NCBI GenBank assembly: GCA_003343625.1
Contig: QAKV01000005.1
Coordinates: 1 to 64,000 of the forward strand
DNA: 64,000 nucleotides
Direction: 5' to 3'
Origin: Clostridiales bacterium
Lineage (GTDB): Bacteria > Bacillota > Clostridia > Lachnospirales > Lachnospiraceae
Shown: positions 42,266 through 52,102 of the stretch, one piece after another
How the letters are laid out: each line of letters begins with the position of its first letter
How positions within the stretch are numbered: the stretch's first letter is position 1
The notes under the pieces: model-generated
Databases searched by the model: none
The model's input: only the letters and a program-made list of their open reading frames with translations
Told to the model about the DNA's origin: nothing
Position numbers and translations under genes: made by a program

Positions 42266-42982
42266 TCATAAAAGGCCCGCTTCCCGAAAGCTGAAGTAAT
42301 TCGTCCCGCCGACGATAATATGATCCAGCAGCGTCAGCTGCATCAGATTTCCCAGCCCTGCCAGCCTTTCCGTAATTTCGGCATCTTCCCTGCTGGGACT
42401 CACATCCTGGCTCGGATGGTTGTGCAGCAGAATGAAGTGAACCGCCTGGTATTTCAACGCCTGTAAAAACACTTCCCTCGGCGACACCGGCGCCGAATTG
42501 ACCGTGCCGATGGAGAGCACTCTTTCGTGGATCAGACGTCCTTTTGCGTCCAGCAAAAGCAGGATCACACGTTCCACACCGCCGCCATCTCCTTCGAACA
42601 GGGGGCGACAGTAGGCGGCCGCGCTGGCCGGATCTGGGAAAGCGGGCATCTGCGTCCGACAGCTTAAGGAAAGCCTGCGGGCCAGCTCCGCCACGCAGCA
42701 GAGGCGCACCGCCTTCACTTCTCCGATCCCGCGGATTCTTTTGAGCTGGGCCGGGGAAAGCGAAGGGAGGCCCGCCAGCCCGTTTTTTGCGCCCCTGGGA
42801 AGAGCCAGCACCTGTTCCGCCAACGCCAGGGCCGGACAATCCAGATGGGCCTTGGGAGCGTCCGGCCCCGGCACGGGGCCCGTCCTCAGCAAAATCGCCA
42901 GAAGTTCCGCATCCGTTAATGATTCTGCCCCCTTTTGCAGGAATTTTTCATAGGGCAGATCATCGCTTCGCTTTTTTCCCAT
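42266..42982 (-). CDS. radC: RadC-family JAB/MPN protein
   Basis: 238 residues: N-terminal helix-hairpin-helix (LSPAQLKRIRGIGEVKAVRL) and a JAB metalloprotease-like domain with HFILLHNHPSQDVSPSREDAEIT (HxH-x7-S-x2-D). Name is historic; the biochemical role is unclear. First gene of the radC-mreBCD operon, the common Firmicutes arrangement. GGAGG upstream of ATG. Confidence 0.93.
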   Translation of the reverse strand: MGKKRSDDLPYEKFLQKGAESLTDAELLAILLRTGPVPGPDAPKAHLDCPALALAEQVLALPRGAKNGLAGLPSLSPAQLKRIRGIGEVKAVRLCCVAELARRLSLSCRTQMPAFPDPASAAAYCRPLFEGDGGGVERVILLLLDAKGRLIHERVLSIGTVNSAPVSPREVFLQALKYQAVHFILLHNHPSQDVSPSREDAEITERLAGLGNLMQLTLLDHIIVGGTNYFSFREAGLL

Positions 42983-43127
42983 AATTCCTCCGTTTCCCTC
43001 TCCGGACGGAATATGGCAGGCATTTCTCCATAAATTTTATGTTCCTGAAACTTCTATCATCTTAACATACTTCCTTTTTTCTGTATAGGAACAAAAGGGA
43101 AAATTTTTCGCCCCCTTCGACACCGAT

Positions 43128-44447
43128 CTACAGCAGGGCCATCGGAACGGCAGAAATCACCCCTTTTTCCAGACAGCGCTGGAGGGACTTCAGGATTCCG
43201 AATTTGGCGTGCTGCCAGGTGAGTCCTCCCTGGAAGTAAGCCGCATAGGGAGGTTTTAAGGGGCCATCCGCAGACAGCTCGCTGGAAGATCCCGACACGA
43301 AAGCGCCCGCCGCCATGATCACCTGGCTGTCGTATCCGGGCATATCCCAGGGCTGTGGCGTCACGAAACCGTCCACGGGAGCGGCGTACTGAATCCCTTC
43401 GCAGAATGCGATAAGGCCCTCTGGCGTCCCGAATTCCACCGCCTGAATGATGTCATAGCGTTCCGATTTTCCGTCCGGTACAACGCGAAAGCCGAGCTGT
43501 TCGTAAAGATTGGCTGCGAAGATCGCGCCTTTTAAGGCGGAGGCGGTCACGGCAGGGGCCAAAAACAGTCCCTGATAAAAGGCGGGCAAGGCGTTTAACG
43601 AAGCGCCCACTTCCCGTCCGAGCCCCGGAGAAGTCAGCCGGCAGGCCGCGTTTTCCACGCATTCTTCCGTTCCCACGATATAACCGCCGATGGGAGCCAG
43701 GCCGCCTCCCGGGTTTTTGATCAGGGAACCCACGCACATGTCTGCTCCAACCTGGGTGGGCTCGATGGTCTGCGTGAATTCGCCGTAACAGTTGTCCACC
43801 ATACAGATTAAATCCGGCCTGATACCCTTGAGAAAGGCGATCAGCTCGCCGATGCGTTCCACCGACAGGGTGGGGCGGGTCTGGTATCCTTTGGAACGCT
43901 GGATCGTCACCAGCTTCGTCTTCTCGTTTACCGCAGCGCGGATACCTTCCCAGTCGAAGCTTCCGTCCTCCTTTAAATCCACCTGACGATAACTGATCCC
44001 ATACTCCTTCAGCGATCCTCGTGACTCCCGGATTCCGATGACCTCTTCCAGCGTATCGTAAGGCTTTCCCACAGGGGAAAGGAGTTCGTCGCCAGGCCGC
44101 AGATTGCTCATCAGCGCCAGGGCCAGCGCATGAGTCCCACAGGTGATCTGGGGACGGACTAAGGCAGCCTGGGTATGAAACAGCTTCGCGTAGACGGACT
44201 CCAGTGTATCCCGTCCCAGATCGTTATAGCCGTACCCTGTGGTGCCGAGCAGACAGGCCTCGCTCACGCGGCAGTCCTGCATGGCTTTCACCACCTTGAG
44301 CTGGTTGTATTCCGCCATTCGGTCGATGGCGTCAAAGCGCCCCTTAAGCCTCTCCAGCGTCCGTTCTCCGTACCGATATACATCCCGGGAGATTCCCATG
44401 GACGCGTAGACGGCTTCCATTTCCCCTCCCACAGGTTCTTTCGTCAT
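43128..44447 (-). CDS. Methionine gamma-lyase-like PLP enzyme (YnbB family)
   Basis: 439 residues. Aminotransferase fold type I; GYGYNDLGRDTLE, TCGTHALALAL, MVDNCYGEFTQTIEPTQVGAD and PLP lysine in GSLIKNPGGG fit the 'methionine gamma-lyase family / aluminium resistance' group that follows miaA in Firmicutes. Substrate not established. Start overlaps the miaA stop by four bases. Confidence 0.88.
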   Translation of the reverse strand: MTKEPVGGEMEAVYASMGISRDVYRYGERTLERLKGRFDAIDRMAEYNQLKVVKAMQDCRVSEACLLGTTGYGYNDLGRDTLESVYAKLFHTQAALVRPQITCGTHALALALMSNLRPGDELLSPVGKPYDTLEEVIGIRESRGSLKEYGISYRQVDLKEDGSFDWEGIRAAVNEKTKLVTIQRSKGYQTRPTLSVERIGELIAFLKGIRPDLICMVDNCYGEFTQTIEPTQVGADMCVGSLIKNPGGGLAPIGGYIVGTEECVENAACRLTSPGLGREVGASLNALPAFYQGLFLAPAVTASALKGAIFAANLYEQLGFRVVPDGKSERYDIIQAVEFGTPEGLIAFCEGIQYAAPVDGFVTPQPWDMPGYDSQVIMAAGAFVSGSSSELSADGPLKPPYAAYFQGGLTWQHAKFGILKSLQRCLEKGVISAVPMALL

Positions 44448-45403
44448 CCTCTTATTTCCTCCGCCTGTTTTATTAAAAATCGTAATATGTTATTTTCGTC
44501 CAAAAAGTCCCTTCTGTCAACCCAAATCACACTTTTTTCACGTTTAAACCAGGTCAGCTGGCGTTTGGCGAAGTGCCGCGTGTCCCTCTTGATCCGATAA
44601 ACCGCTTCTTCCAAGCTGTATTCCCCGTCCAGATAAGCGAGGATTTCCTTATATCCGAGCCCCTGCATGGAAACCATCCCCTTTTGGAGCCCTTTCTCCT
44701 TCAGAGCCTGAACCTCCTTTACCAATCCCCGTTCCATCATTTCATCCACCCTTCGGTCGATGCGCCCGTAGATAGCATCGCGGTCATCCGTCAACACCAG
44801 ATATCGAAAATTCCAGACCGGTTTCTTTTGGCGCTGTTCCTGGTTGTGATCAGATATTTTTTCTCCTGTCTGAGCATGAAATTCCAGCGCGCGGATGACC
44901 CGCTTGACGTTATTGGGGTGGATACAGGCTGCGGCCTCAGGATCGGCTTCCCGCAGCATGGAATGAAGCTTTTCCGGCCCTTCCTGCGCGGCCAGCCGCT
45001 CCAGCCGGCCGCGAAAATCCCCATCCTCCCGGGTTTGGGTAAAATCGATTCCATAGAGCACCGACTGGATGTAAAAGCCCGTTCCTCCTACCAGAATAGG
45101 CAACCCGCCCCTTTTGTGAATGGATGCGATAGCCTCCAGGGCCAGCTTCTGAAAGAGTACCACATTGAAGTCCTCTTTCGGATCGAGCACGTCGATGAGA
45201 TGATGGGGAACGCCGTCCATCTCATCCTTTGTCACTTTTGCGGAGCCGATGTCCATTCCCCGGTAAACCTGCATAGAGTCTGCGGATACGATTTCTCCGC
45301 CCACCGCTTTCGCCAGGCGGACGGAGAGCGAGGTCTTTCCCACGGCCGTAGGTCCCGTGAGAATCAGCAGAGGAGGTTTTTTTATCCGTTCAACAAAATC
45401 CAT
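44444..45403 (-). CDS. miaA: tRNA dimethylallyltransferase
   Basis: Start at MDFVERIKKPPLLILTG because GGAG precedes it and the ATG four codons upstream falls inside the ribosome site. 319 residues. P-loop TGPTAVGKTSLS, then SADSMQVYRGMDIGSAK, HLIDVLDPKEDF and RQLTWFKRE. It isopentenylates A37 of tRNA, the substrate of MiaB encoded at 50.6 kb. Preceded by a shortened copy of the leader repeat. Confidence 0.95.
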   Translation of the reverse strand: MDFVERIKKPPLLILTGPTAVGKTSLSVRLAKAVGGEIVSADSMQVYRGMDIGSAKVTKDEMDGVPHHLIDVLDPKEDFNVVLFQKLALEAIASIHKRGGLPILVGGTGFYIQSVLYGIDFTQTREDGDFRGRLERLAAQEGPEKLHSMLREADPEAAACIHPNNVKRVIRALEFHAQTGEKISDHNQEQRQKKPVWNFRYLVLTDDRDAIYGRIDRRVDEMMERGLVKEVQALKEKGLQKGMVSMQGLGYKEILAYLDGEYSLEEAVYRIKRDTRHFAKRQLTWFKREKSVIWVDRRDFLDENNILRFLIKQAEEIRG

Positions 45404-45471
45404 GTTTTTCTCCATTCCGAAGCGTCACAAATCCGGATTGGAAAATGCGTTATCGAACGAATTTTCCAATC
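45404..45471 (-). repeat. Structured leader repeat, shortened copy C (miaA)
   Basis: On the minus strand: perfect 11-bp hairpin GATTGGAAAAT/ATTTTCCAATC (45461-45471 with 45436-45446), with inner CGTT/AACG, then CGGATTTGTG directly joined to ACGCTTCGGAATGGAGAAAA and the ATG. Compared with copy B it lacks the middle part, as if deleted, while the stem has been replaced by a different but analogous one. Confidence 0.6.
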
Positions 45472-45519
45472 TTTTCCTTTTTTCGCCGTCTGCCCGGCGT
45501 CCCGGCCTTTGTTTTGGGA

Positions 45520-47397
45520 TCAGACGATTCTCTTGAATTTCCGTTCCAGTTCCTGTCTGGTCATAGTGATCATAGTCGGCCTGCCATGCGGACAGTGATA
45601 GGGGTTTTCCAGAGTCAGAAGCTGGTCGAGCAGCTCTTGCATCTCCCGCCTGTCCATCCGGTGATTGCCTTTCACCGCAGCCTTACAGGCCATGGTTGCG
45701 ATCCGCTCAGAAATGGCTTCCGGGGTGCCGGGGCGCTGATCGCCGGACAGATCGCTCAGGATTTCCTGGAAGAGATCCCCTTCGAAATTGCCGTACAGAT
45801 CGCAGGGCACCGCACGCAGAGCATAGGAAGTTCCGCCAAAGGGCTCGATCTCAAACCCTATCCTGGCGAGATAGTCGCGATAGCGCACATAAGCGTCCGC
45901 TTCCGAACCGGACAGTGTCACGATCACCGGAGGCATCAGATTCTGGCTTTCCACCGTATTTTCCCGGAGGCGTCTCAGGAATGCCTCGTATTTGACCTTT
46001 TCGTGTGCCGCATGTTGATCGATCAGAATCATTTTGTCCTGATAGACCGCGATCCAATAAGTATCGAACACCTGGCCGATGAGCTCGTACTGCGTCACTG
46101 CCCCGGGGGACAGGATCTTTTCGTCAAACAGGTTCAGCTGCCGGCCTTTGGACAGATCTTCTTCCTGTCTGGCATAGTCCAGCTTTCCCTCCCGCACCGC
46201 GGCCTCGAGGCGACTGGTTTCAAAGGGCTGGATCGGCGTCTTCTTTTCAGGGCTGTGCCGTACGCCTGTGGGCAGCTGACCTGAAACCATTTTTTGGGCC
46301 AGGATCCGGGCTTCCCGGCTCTTTTCCTCCGGCCCGGGTTCCTTTGATCCCTCCTTCGAGACTTTCCCGGAGGGCTGCTCGTCCGACAGGGAAACGTCCG
46401 GAATCATCTCCCTCTCATGGAGGGCCCGCTTTACGTTTCGATCCAGAAATTCCAGCACCCGCGGGTTGTCAGAAAATCGCACTTCCATTTTCGAAGGATG
46501 GACGTTTACATCCACCTGCGCCGTATCGACGGTCACATGCAAAAATGCCATTGGGAACTTATGCTGCATCAGATAGGCCTGATAACCGTTTTCCAGCCCT
46601 TTAGACAAAAGCTGGCTTTTGATGTACCTCCGGTTCACGAAAAAGAATTCGAAATTGCGATTGGGCCGCACCAGAAGAGGAGTTCCCAGAAAGCCTTCCG
46701 CCGAAAGCCCCTCTTCTTCCGCCCGGAAAGGGAACACTTCCTTCGCGATCTGGCGTCCGTAGATCCGGAAGATCACTTCTTTTAAATCCCCGCTGCCGGA
46801 AGTGGCAAACCGGGTCTGATGGTTGATCTGAAACTGGAAGGAAATATCCGGACGGGAAAGGGCCATATGCTCCATCAGATCCGCGATATAGCCCCCTTCC
46901 GTGGCGGGTGTCTTCAGAAACTTCTTTCTCGCAGGGACATTGAAAAACAGATCCCGGACGATAACGGTGGTGCCTTCCGGGGCTCCCACCTCGGAAAATT
47001 CCCGTTCGCGGTCTCCCTCGATGCAGTAACGCACCCCGGTCAGCGCCTCCTTCGTTTTGGTAATGATCTCCACCAAAGAGACTGCTGCGATGCTGGAAAG
47101 AGCTTCCCCCCGAAAGCCGAGGCTATGGATTCTCAGGAGATCCTCCACTCCCCTGATCTTGCTGGTTGCATGGCGGAAAAACGCCTTTTTTACCTGATCC
47201 TTATCGATCCCGGATCCGTTATCCGTCACCCGGATGAACGTGGTTCCGCCGTCACGGATTTCCACCGTGACGGCGGTGGCGCCTGCGTCGCAGGCATTTT
47301 CCACCAGCTCCTTCACTACGCTGGCGGGCCGTTCCACCACCTCGCCTGCGGCGATCTGGTCGATGGTTTTGCTGTCGAGCACTGTGATTTCTGCCAT
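45520..47397 (-). CDS. mutL: DNA mismatch repair endonuclease MutL
   Basis: 625 residues. GHKL ATPase N terminus (ELVENACDAGATAV, DNGSGIDKD, GFRGEALSSIAAVS) and C-terminal endonuclease domain with DQHAAHEKVKYE, ACKAAVKGNHRM and CPHGRPT. The DQHA-x2-E-x4-E motif shows it is the nicking type typical of bacteria without MutH. Begins three bases after mutS ends. Confidence 0.96.
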   Translation of the reverse strand: MAEITVLDSKTIDQIAAGEVVERPASVVKELVENACDAGATAVTVEIRDGGTTFIRVTDNGSGIDKDQVKKAFFRHATSKIRGVEDLLRIHSLGFRGEALSSIAAVSLVEIITKTKEALTGVRYCIEGDREREFSEVGAPEGTTVIVRDLFFNVPARKKFLKTPATEGGYIADLMEHMALSRPDISFQFQINHQTRFATSGSGDLKEVIFRIYGRQIAKEVFPFRAEEEGLSAEGFLGTPLLVRPNRNFEFFFVNRRYIKSQLLSKGLENGYQAYLMQHKFPMAFLHVTVDTAQVDVNVHPSKMEVRFSDNPRVLEFLDRNVKRALHEREMIPDVSLSDEQPSGKVSKEGSKEPGPEEKSREARILAQKMVSGQLPTGVRHSPEKKTPIQPFETSRLEAAVREGKLDYARQEEDLSKGRQLNLFDEKILSPGAVTQYELIGQVFDTYWIAVYQDKMILIDQHAAHEKVKYEAFLRRLRENTVESQNLMPPVIVTLSGSEADAYVRYRDYLARIGFEIEPFGGTSYALRAVPCDLYGNFEGDLFQEILSDLSGDQRPGTPEAISERIATMACKAAVKGNHRMDRREMQELLDQLLTLENPYHCPHGRPTMITMTRQELERKFKRIV

Positions 47398-47400
47398 AGA

Positions 47401-50052
47401 TTAGTTCCCCCACCGGTTTTTCAGTTTATTCTGCAGACGGTACAGGGTGTTCAGGGCGTCCAGAGGAGTCATTGTGGTGATGTCCGCGTTTTTTAACTCC
47501 TCCAGCACGTCCTCATCCTTCACCGTGTCGAAAAAGGAGATCTGCTCCAGATCCACTTCGTCGTAGTGCTTCTGCTTTTTGCTTTTTCCTTCTGTCTCCA
47601 CGGAAATGCTCTGTACTTTCTCCGTGATGTCGTTGTCGGAGAGCTGACTGACAATCTCCTTTGCGCGATCGATGACCATATCCGGTACGCCTGCCAGACG
47701 GGCCACCTGAATGCCGTAGCTCTTATCCGCTCCGCCCCTGATGATTTTGCGCAGAAAGACGATATCGTCCCCCTTTTCCTTCACCGCGATGCAGTAGTTG
47801 TTCACGTTTCCGATCTTGCCTTCCAGCTCCGTCAGCTCATGATAATGGGTGGCGAACAGCGTTTTGGCCCCCAGAAGCTTTTTGTTGCTGATGTGTTCGA
47901 TGACGGCCCAGGCGATGGCCAGGCCGTCGAAAGTGGAAGTGCCCCGGCCGATTTCATCCAGTACCAGCAAACTTTTCGAGGTGGCGTTTCGCAGGATGTT
48001 GGCCACTTCGTTCATCTCCACCATGAAAGTGGACTGGCCGCTGGCCAGATCGTCCGATGCGCCCACCCGGGTGAAAATCCGATCCACTATGCCGATGTTT
48101 GCCGATTTGGCCGGAACGAAGCTGCCGATCTGGGCCAACAGCACGATCAGCGCGGCCTGCCGCATATAAGTGGATTTCCCGGCCATATTGGGACCGGTGA
48201 TCACCGCGATACAGTGTTTCTGGTTGTCCAGATAGGTATCGTTGGCGATAAACATGTCGTGCTCGATCATCTGTTCCACCACCGGATGGCGGCCGTCCTT
48301 GATGTCGATCACTCCCTTTTCGTTTAATTTCGGACGGACATAATGGTTTCGCTCCGCCACAAGCGAAAGGGAGGCGGAGACGTCCAGTCGGGCGATGGCC
48401 TTGGCTGTACGCTGGATCCGTTCCACCTGAGCGGCGATGGCATCCCTGACCTGACAGAACTTCTCGTATTCCAGGGCCGTCAGCTTATCCTCCGCGTTTA
48501 AGATCATATCTTCCAGTTCTTTTAAGCGCGGCGTGGTATAACGCTCCGCGTTCACCAGCGTCTGCTTGCGCACGTAATCCGACGGAACCAGATTTTTGTA
48601 GGAGTTTGTCACCTCCAGATAGTAGCCGAATACTTTGTTGTATTTGACTTTCAGGTTTTTGATTCCGGTGCGCTCCCGTTCCTGTTCTTCCAGCTGGGCC
48701 AGCCAGGTCTTGCCTTCAGTTTTGGCATGTCGGAGCTGATCGATGGTCTCATCGAATCCCTCCCGGATCATGCCCCCCTCCCGGACGGAGACGGGCGGCT
48801 CTTCCGTGATGGCCCGGCGGATGAGATCATACAGATCCCCCAGATCGTCCAGATCCGTTTCGATCTCCACCAGCCGCCGGGAAGAAAAGCCTCTCAATAC
48901 GGTCTTGATGTGGGGCAGCATTTCCATGGAATTGGCGAAAGCCAAAAGATCCCTGGGATTGGCGGTCCGATAGCTGACCTTTCCCAAAAGGCGCTCCAGA
49001 TCGTAGACCGGGTTCAGATATTCCCTCAGCTCTTCGCGGGACATGGGGTCTTTGCAAAGCTCTTCCACCGCATCCAGCCGCTTTTCCATTTCTTTGCGGT
49101 CGATCAGAGGCTGCTCTAAATCGCTTCGCAGCATCCGTCCTCCCATAGCGGTCTTCGTCTTGTCCAAAACCCAGAGAAGAGAGCCCCTCTTCTGCTTTTC
49201 CCGCAGCGTCTCCGTCAATTCCAGATTCCGTCTCGTGGCAGAATCGAGAAGCATATACTTTCCAGTCAGATAAGGCTGCAAATGGGTGAAATGATCCAGC
49301 GAGGTCTTCTGGGTATCGTAGAGATACTGCAGGAGTCCGCCCGCGGCGATGAGGCCGCTGGAAAAGGATTCCACCCCCAGGCCGATCAGGGAAGAAACCC
49401 TGAAATGCCGCATCAGGCACTTTCGGCACAGATCCTCATCGAAATAGTGAGGTTCCAGGGAATAGACCGCGATACCGAGGCGGGATTTTAAGTCTTCCAG
49501 GTCCGCGCCGCTCATCAGAAATGCATCGTTGCAAATCAGCTCCGAAGGCTGGTATTTGTTGATCTCGTCCAACAGCCTGCGCAGGTCCTCCACCTCGGTC
49601 ACATAATAATCCCCGGTAGTCACGTCCGCCACGGAAACCCCGGTTTTGCCCGCGAAATGCGCTACGCACATCAGGTAGTTGTTCTTCGTTTCGTCCAGAG
49701 ACTGGACGATCGAATTGGTCCCGGGCGTGACGATACGAACCACATCCCGCTTCACCAGCCCCTTGGCCAGCTTCGGATCCTCCAGCTGCTCGCAGATGGC
49801 TACCTTGTATCCTTTGGAGACCAGCTTGCTCAGATAACCTTCTACCGCATGATAAGGGACTCCGCACATGGGAGCCCGCTCTTCCTGTCCACAGTTTTTT
49901 CCGGTGAGGGTGATCTCCAGCTCCCGCGACGCGGTCAGCGCATCTTCAAAAAACATCTCGTAAAAATCACCCAGGCGATAAAAAAGAATGCAGTCCGGAT
50001 ACTGTTTTTTTGTCTCCATATACTGCTGCATCATGGGCGTCAGTTCTGCCAT
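47401..50052 (-). CDS. mutS: DNA mismatch recognition protein MutS
   Basis: 883 residues. Mismatch-binding FYE in YRLGDFYEMFFEDA near residue 30, Walker A GPNMAGKSTYMRQ, VLDEIGRGTSTFDGLA and the ATHYHELTELE segment. Normal length. Operon with mutL downstream; candidate promoter with a palindrome at 50125-50153. Confidence 0.97.
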   Translation of the reverse strand: MAELTPMMQQYMETKKQYPDCILFYRLGDFYEMFFEDALTASRELEITLTGKNCGQEERAPMCGVPYHAVEGYLSKLVSKGYKVAICEQLEDPKLAKGLVKRDVVRIVTPGTNSIVQSLDETKNNYLMCVAHFAGKTGVSVADVTTGDYYVTEVEDLRRLLDEINKYQPSELICNDAFLMSGADLEDLKSRLGIAVYSLEPHYFDEDLCRKCLMRHFRVSSLIGLGVESFSSGLIAAGGLLQYLYDTQKTSLDHFTHLQPYLTGKYMLLDSATRRNLELTETLREKQKRGSLLWVLDKTKTAMGGRMLRSDLEQPLIDRKEMEKRLDAVEELCKDPMSREELREYLNPVYDLERLLGKVSYRTANPRDLLAFANSMEMLPHIKTVLRGFSSRRLVEIETDLDDLGDLYDLIRRAITEEPPVSVREGGMIREGFDETIDQLRHAKTEGKTWLAQLEEQERERTGIKNLKVKYNKVFGYYLEVTNSYKNLVPSDYVRKQTLVNAERYTTPRLKELEDMILNAEDKLTALEYEKFCQVRDAIAAQVERIQRTAKAIARLDVSASLSLVAERNHYVRPKLNEKGVIDIKDGRHPVVEQMIEHDMFIANDTYLDNQKHCIAVITGPNMAGKSTYMRQAALIVLLAQIGSFVPAKSANIGIVDRIFTRVGASDDLASGQSTFMVEMNEVANILRNATSKSLLVLDEIGRGTSTFDGLAIAWAVIEHISNKKLLGAKTLFATHYHELTELEGKIGNVNNYCIAVKEKGDDIVFLRKIIRGGADKSYGIQVARLAGVPDMVIDRAKEIVSQLSDNDITEKVQSISVETEGKSKKQKHYDEVDLEQISFFDTVKDEDVLEELKNADITTMTPLDALNTLYRLQNKLKNRWGN

Positions 50053-50089
50053 CTGTCGTTCTCCTTCGTCTTCATCTCAAAACGCAATC

Positions 50090-50121
50090 GGCGGATATGC
50101 TGCAAAATGAGCACATCCGCC
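50090..50121. repeat. Inverted repeat upstream of mutS
   Basis: GGCGGATATGC and GCACATCCGCC pair over 11 positions (one G-U in the minus-strand RNA) around TGCAAAATGA. It lies at or just after the predicted mutS transcription start and may shape the leader or act as an operator. Confidence 0.55.
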
Positions 50122-50124
50122 AAC

Positions 50125-50153
50125 ACTATACCACAAAATATTGTGGCTGTAAA
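50125..50153 (-). promoter_or_regulatory. mutS promoter with palindromic spacer
   Basis: On the minus strand TTTACA (50148-50153), 17-base spacer, TATAGT (50125-50130). The spacer contains CCACAA-AATA-TTGTGG (50131-50146), a perfect dyad that could be an operator. Confidence 0.65.
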
Positions 50154-50164
50154 TTCTCGATCCC

Positions 50165-50542
50165 CTATTTCTTCCAGAGGCCATGCAGGTTGCAGAACTC
50201 ATAAACCGCTTCCACAGCGTCCCCTTCGCTGAGCATAAACTCGGCTTTCGGTTCATCCCCGGGCTTCAAATCCTTCCGGTAAATGCAGCCGTTCTTCGTC
50301 TCCAAAGCGATGAACTGGATATAATGCTCTTCCAACATGGGGTGCACGGTGCTGCCGACCACCACGCTGACCTTCAAACCGTCTGCCGTCACCTCGGGAA
50401 CGTGTTTTTCCAGTGCGCCGTCAGTCGTATTGGGAGTGAGCTCCAGCATCTTCTCCCCACAGCACATCACCGGAACTCCTTTGTCCACCACTTTCTCCAC
50501 TACGTTTCTGCAGTGCGTGCAGAGCAGATATTTCACAGACAT
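50165..50542 (-). CDS. dfx: Desulfoferrodoxin / superoxide reductase
   Basis: 125 residues. N-terminal desulforedoxin-type iron site Cys8, Cys11, Cys27, Cys28 (LCTHC, VMCCGEKM). Catalytic Fe(His4)Cys centre: KHVPEV with the adjacent Glu, STVHPML, HYIQFI and the terminal CNLHGLWKK. It reduces superoxide to peroxide without oxygen release, common in anaerobes. Good AAAGGAGGT site. Confidence 0.95.
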   Translation of the reverse strand: MSVKYLLCTHCRNVVEKVVDKGVPVMCCGEKMLELTPNTTDGALEKHVPEVTADGLKVSVVVGSTVHPMLEEHYIQFIALETKNGCIYRKDLKPGDEPKAEFMLSEGDAVEAVYEFCNLHGLWKK

Positions 50543-50634
50543 GATCGTACCTCCTTTGTTTGAAAAAGAGAAATGTTTTCTATTTCTATCCTGATTCTAT
50601 CACATCCGGCAGAATTTGGAAAGGAGAAAACCCT

Positions 50635-52095
50635 TCATTCGGCCCTGCGCCCGGTATAGTAAAATCCGTGACATTCTTCCAGCCGTACGTCTACGATGGT
50701 TCCCACCAGGGAAGGATCCCCGGGGAAGTGGACGATGGTGTTGTTGGAAAGGCGCCCTGTGAGCAAAGAGGAGTCCTGCTCGTTGACCTCTTCCACCAGG
50801 GCTGGCAGCGTCTGACCCTTAAGCCGCGCCACCTGTTCCCTGGCGGTCTCCTGTACGGTTTTCAATACACGGTCGAACCCTTCCTTTACGGTTTCCCCGT
50901 CCACCTGATTTTCCATGGCCGCAGCAGGAGTCCCGGTACGGGGAGAATAGATGAAGGTGAAAGCGTTATCGAAGCCGACCCTGCGGATCACTTCCACGGT
51001 ATCGTCCACATCCTCTTTTGTTTCCCCGGGAAAGCCCACGATGATGTCCGTGGTCAGGGAGATGTCCGGGATTTCCCGTTTGATCTTTTCCGCCAAAGCC
51101 ACGTACTGCTCTTTCGTATATCTGCGGTTCATGGCCTTTAAGATCCGGGTGGAACCGGATTGTAAGGGCAGATGCAGATGGCGGCATATCTTTTCGGAAT
51201 CTTTCATCACCTCGATCAGCTCATCGGACAGATCTTTTGGATGGGAGGTCATAAATCGAATCCGCTCGATGCCGTCGATTCGCTCCACCTCCTTTAACAG
51301 CTGAGCGAAGCTCATGGGAGCATCCAGGTTTTTTCCGTAGGAATTGACGTTTTGCCCCAAAAGCATGACTTCCACCACGCCGTCGGCAGCCAGCTTTCGG
51401 ATCTCGTCCAGAATTTCTTCCGGCCGGCGGCTCCTCTCCCGCCCCCTCACATAGGGGACGATGCAGTAGCTGCAGAAATTGTTGCAGCCGAACATGATGT
51501 TGATACCGGATTTGAAAGGATATTTGCGTTCCACGGGAAGATCTTCCACGATCTGATCCGTCCCTTCCCAAATATCCACGACCATCCCATCGTCGGTAAA
51601 CATCCGGCATAAGAGTTCGGGAAAGCGGAACAAATTATGGGTTCCGAAAATCAGATCCACGAAACGATAGCTTTTTTGAATTTTTTCGATGACCGACGAT
51701 TCCTGCATCATGCAGCCGCACAGAGCGATGCGCTTTTTCGGATTTTTCTTTTTCATGCTGTTCAAAAAGCCCAGCCGGCCATATACTCGCTGGTTGGCGT
51801 TATCCCGAACCGTACAGGTATTATAAAGGACGAAATCCGCTTCTTCGTCCTCCGTCAGAGAAAATCCCGCGCTCTCCAGAATGCCGCATAGCTTTTCGGA
51901 ATCCCTGGCGTTCATCTGGCAGCCGAAGGTAGTCACACAGGCTGTCAGCTGCCTGCCCTGCTCTTTTTGAAGGCGTCCGACCAGTTCTCTGGCTTTTTTG
52001 ATGAAGTAGTATTGCCGCTCGGGTTCCCGGGCGGGGGCGGGTAAATTCAAATCGATCCCTTCCAGGATCCGTTCCATTTCCGTGTTATTGATCAT
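50635..52095 (-). CDS. miaB: tRNA methylthiotransferase MiaB
   Basis: 486 residues. UPF0004 domain with cysteines in TTFGCQMNARDSEK, NTCTVRDNA, ALCGCMMQ; radical SAM CNNFCSYCIVPYVRGRERSR; TRAM domain at the C terminus. It adds methylthio to i6A37 produced by MiaA. pepT follows upstream by seven bases. Confidence 0.96.
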   Translation of the reverse strand: MINNTEMERILEGIDLNLPAPAREPERQYYFIKKARELVGRLQKEQGRQLTACVTTFGCQMNARDSEKLCGILESAGFSLTEDEEADFVLYNTCTVRDNANQRVYGRLGFLNSMKKKNPKKRIALCGCMMQESSVIEKIQKSYRFVDLIFGTHNLFRFPELLCRMFTDDGMVVDIWEGTDQIVEDLPVERKYPFKSGINIMFGCNNFCSYCIVPYVRGRERSRRPEEILDEIRKLAADGVVEVMLLGQNVNSYGKNLDAPMSFAQLLKEVERIDGIERIRFMTSHPKDLSDELIEVMKDSEKICRHLHLPLQSGSTRILKAMNRRYTKEQYVALAEKIKREIPDISLTTDIIVGFPGETKEDVDDTVEVIRRVGFDNAFTFIYSPRTGTPAAAMENQVDGETVKEGFDRVLKTVQETAREQVARLKGQTLPALVEEVNEQDSSLLTGRLSNNTIVHFPGDPSLVGTIVDVRLEECHGFYYTGRRAE

Positions 52096-52102
52096 TTCAT
52101 CC

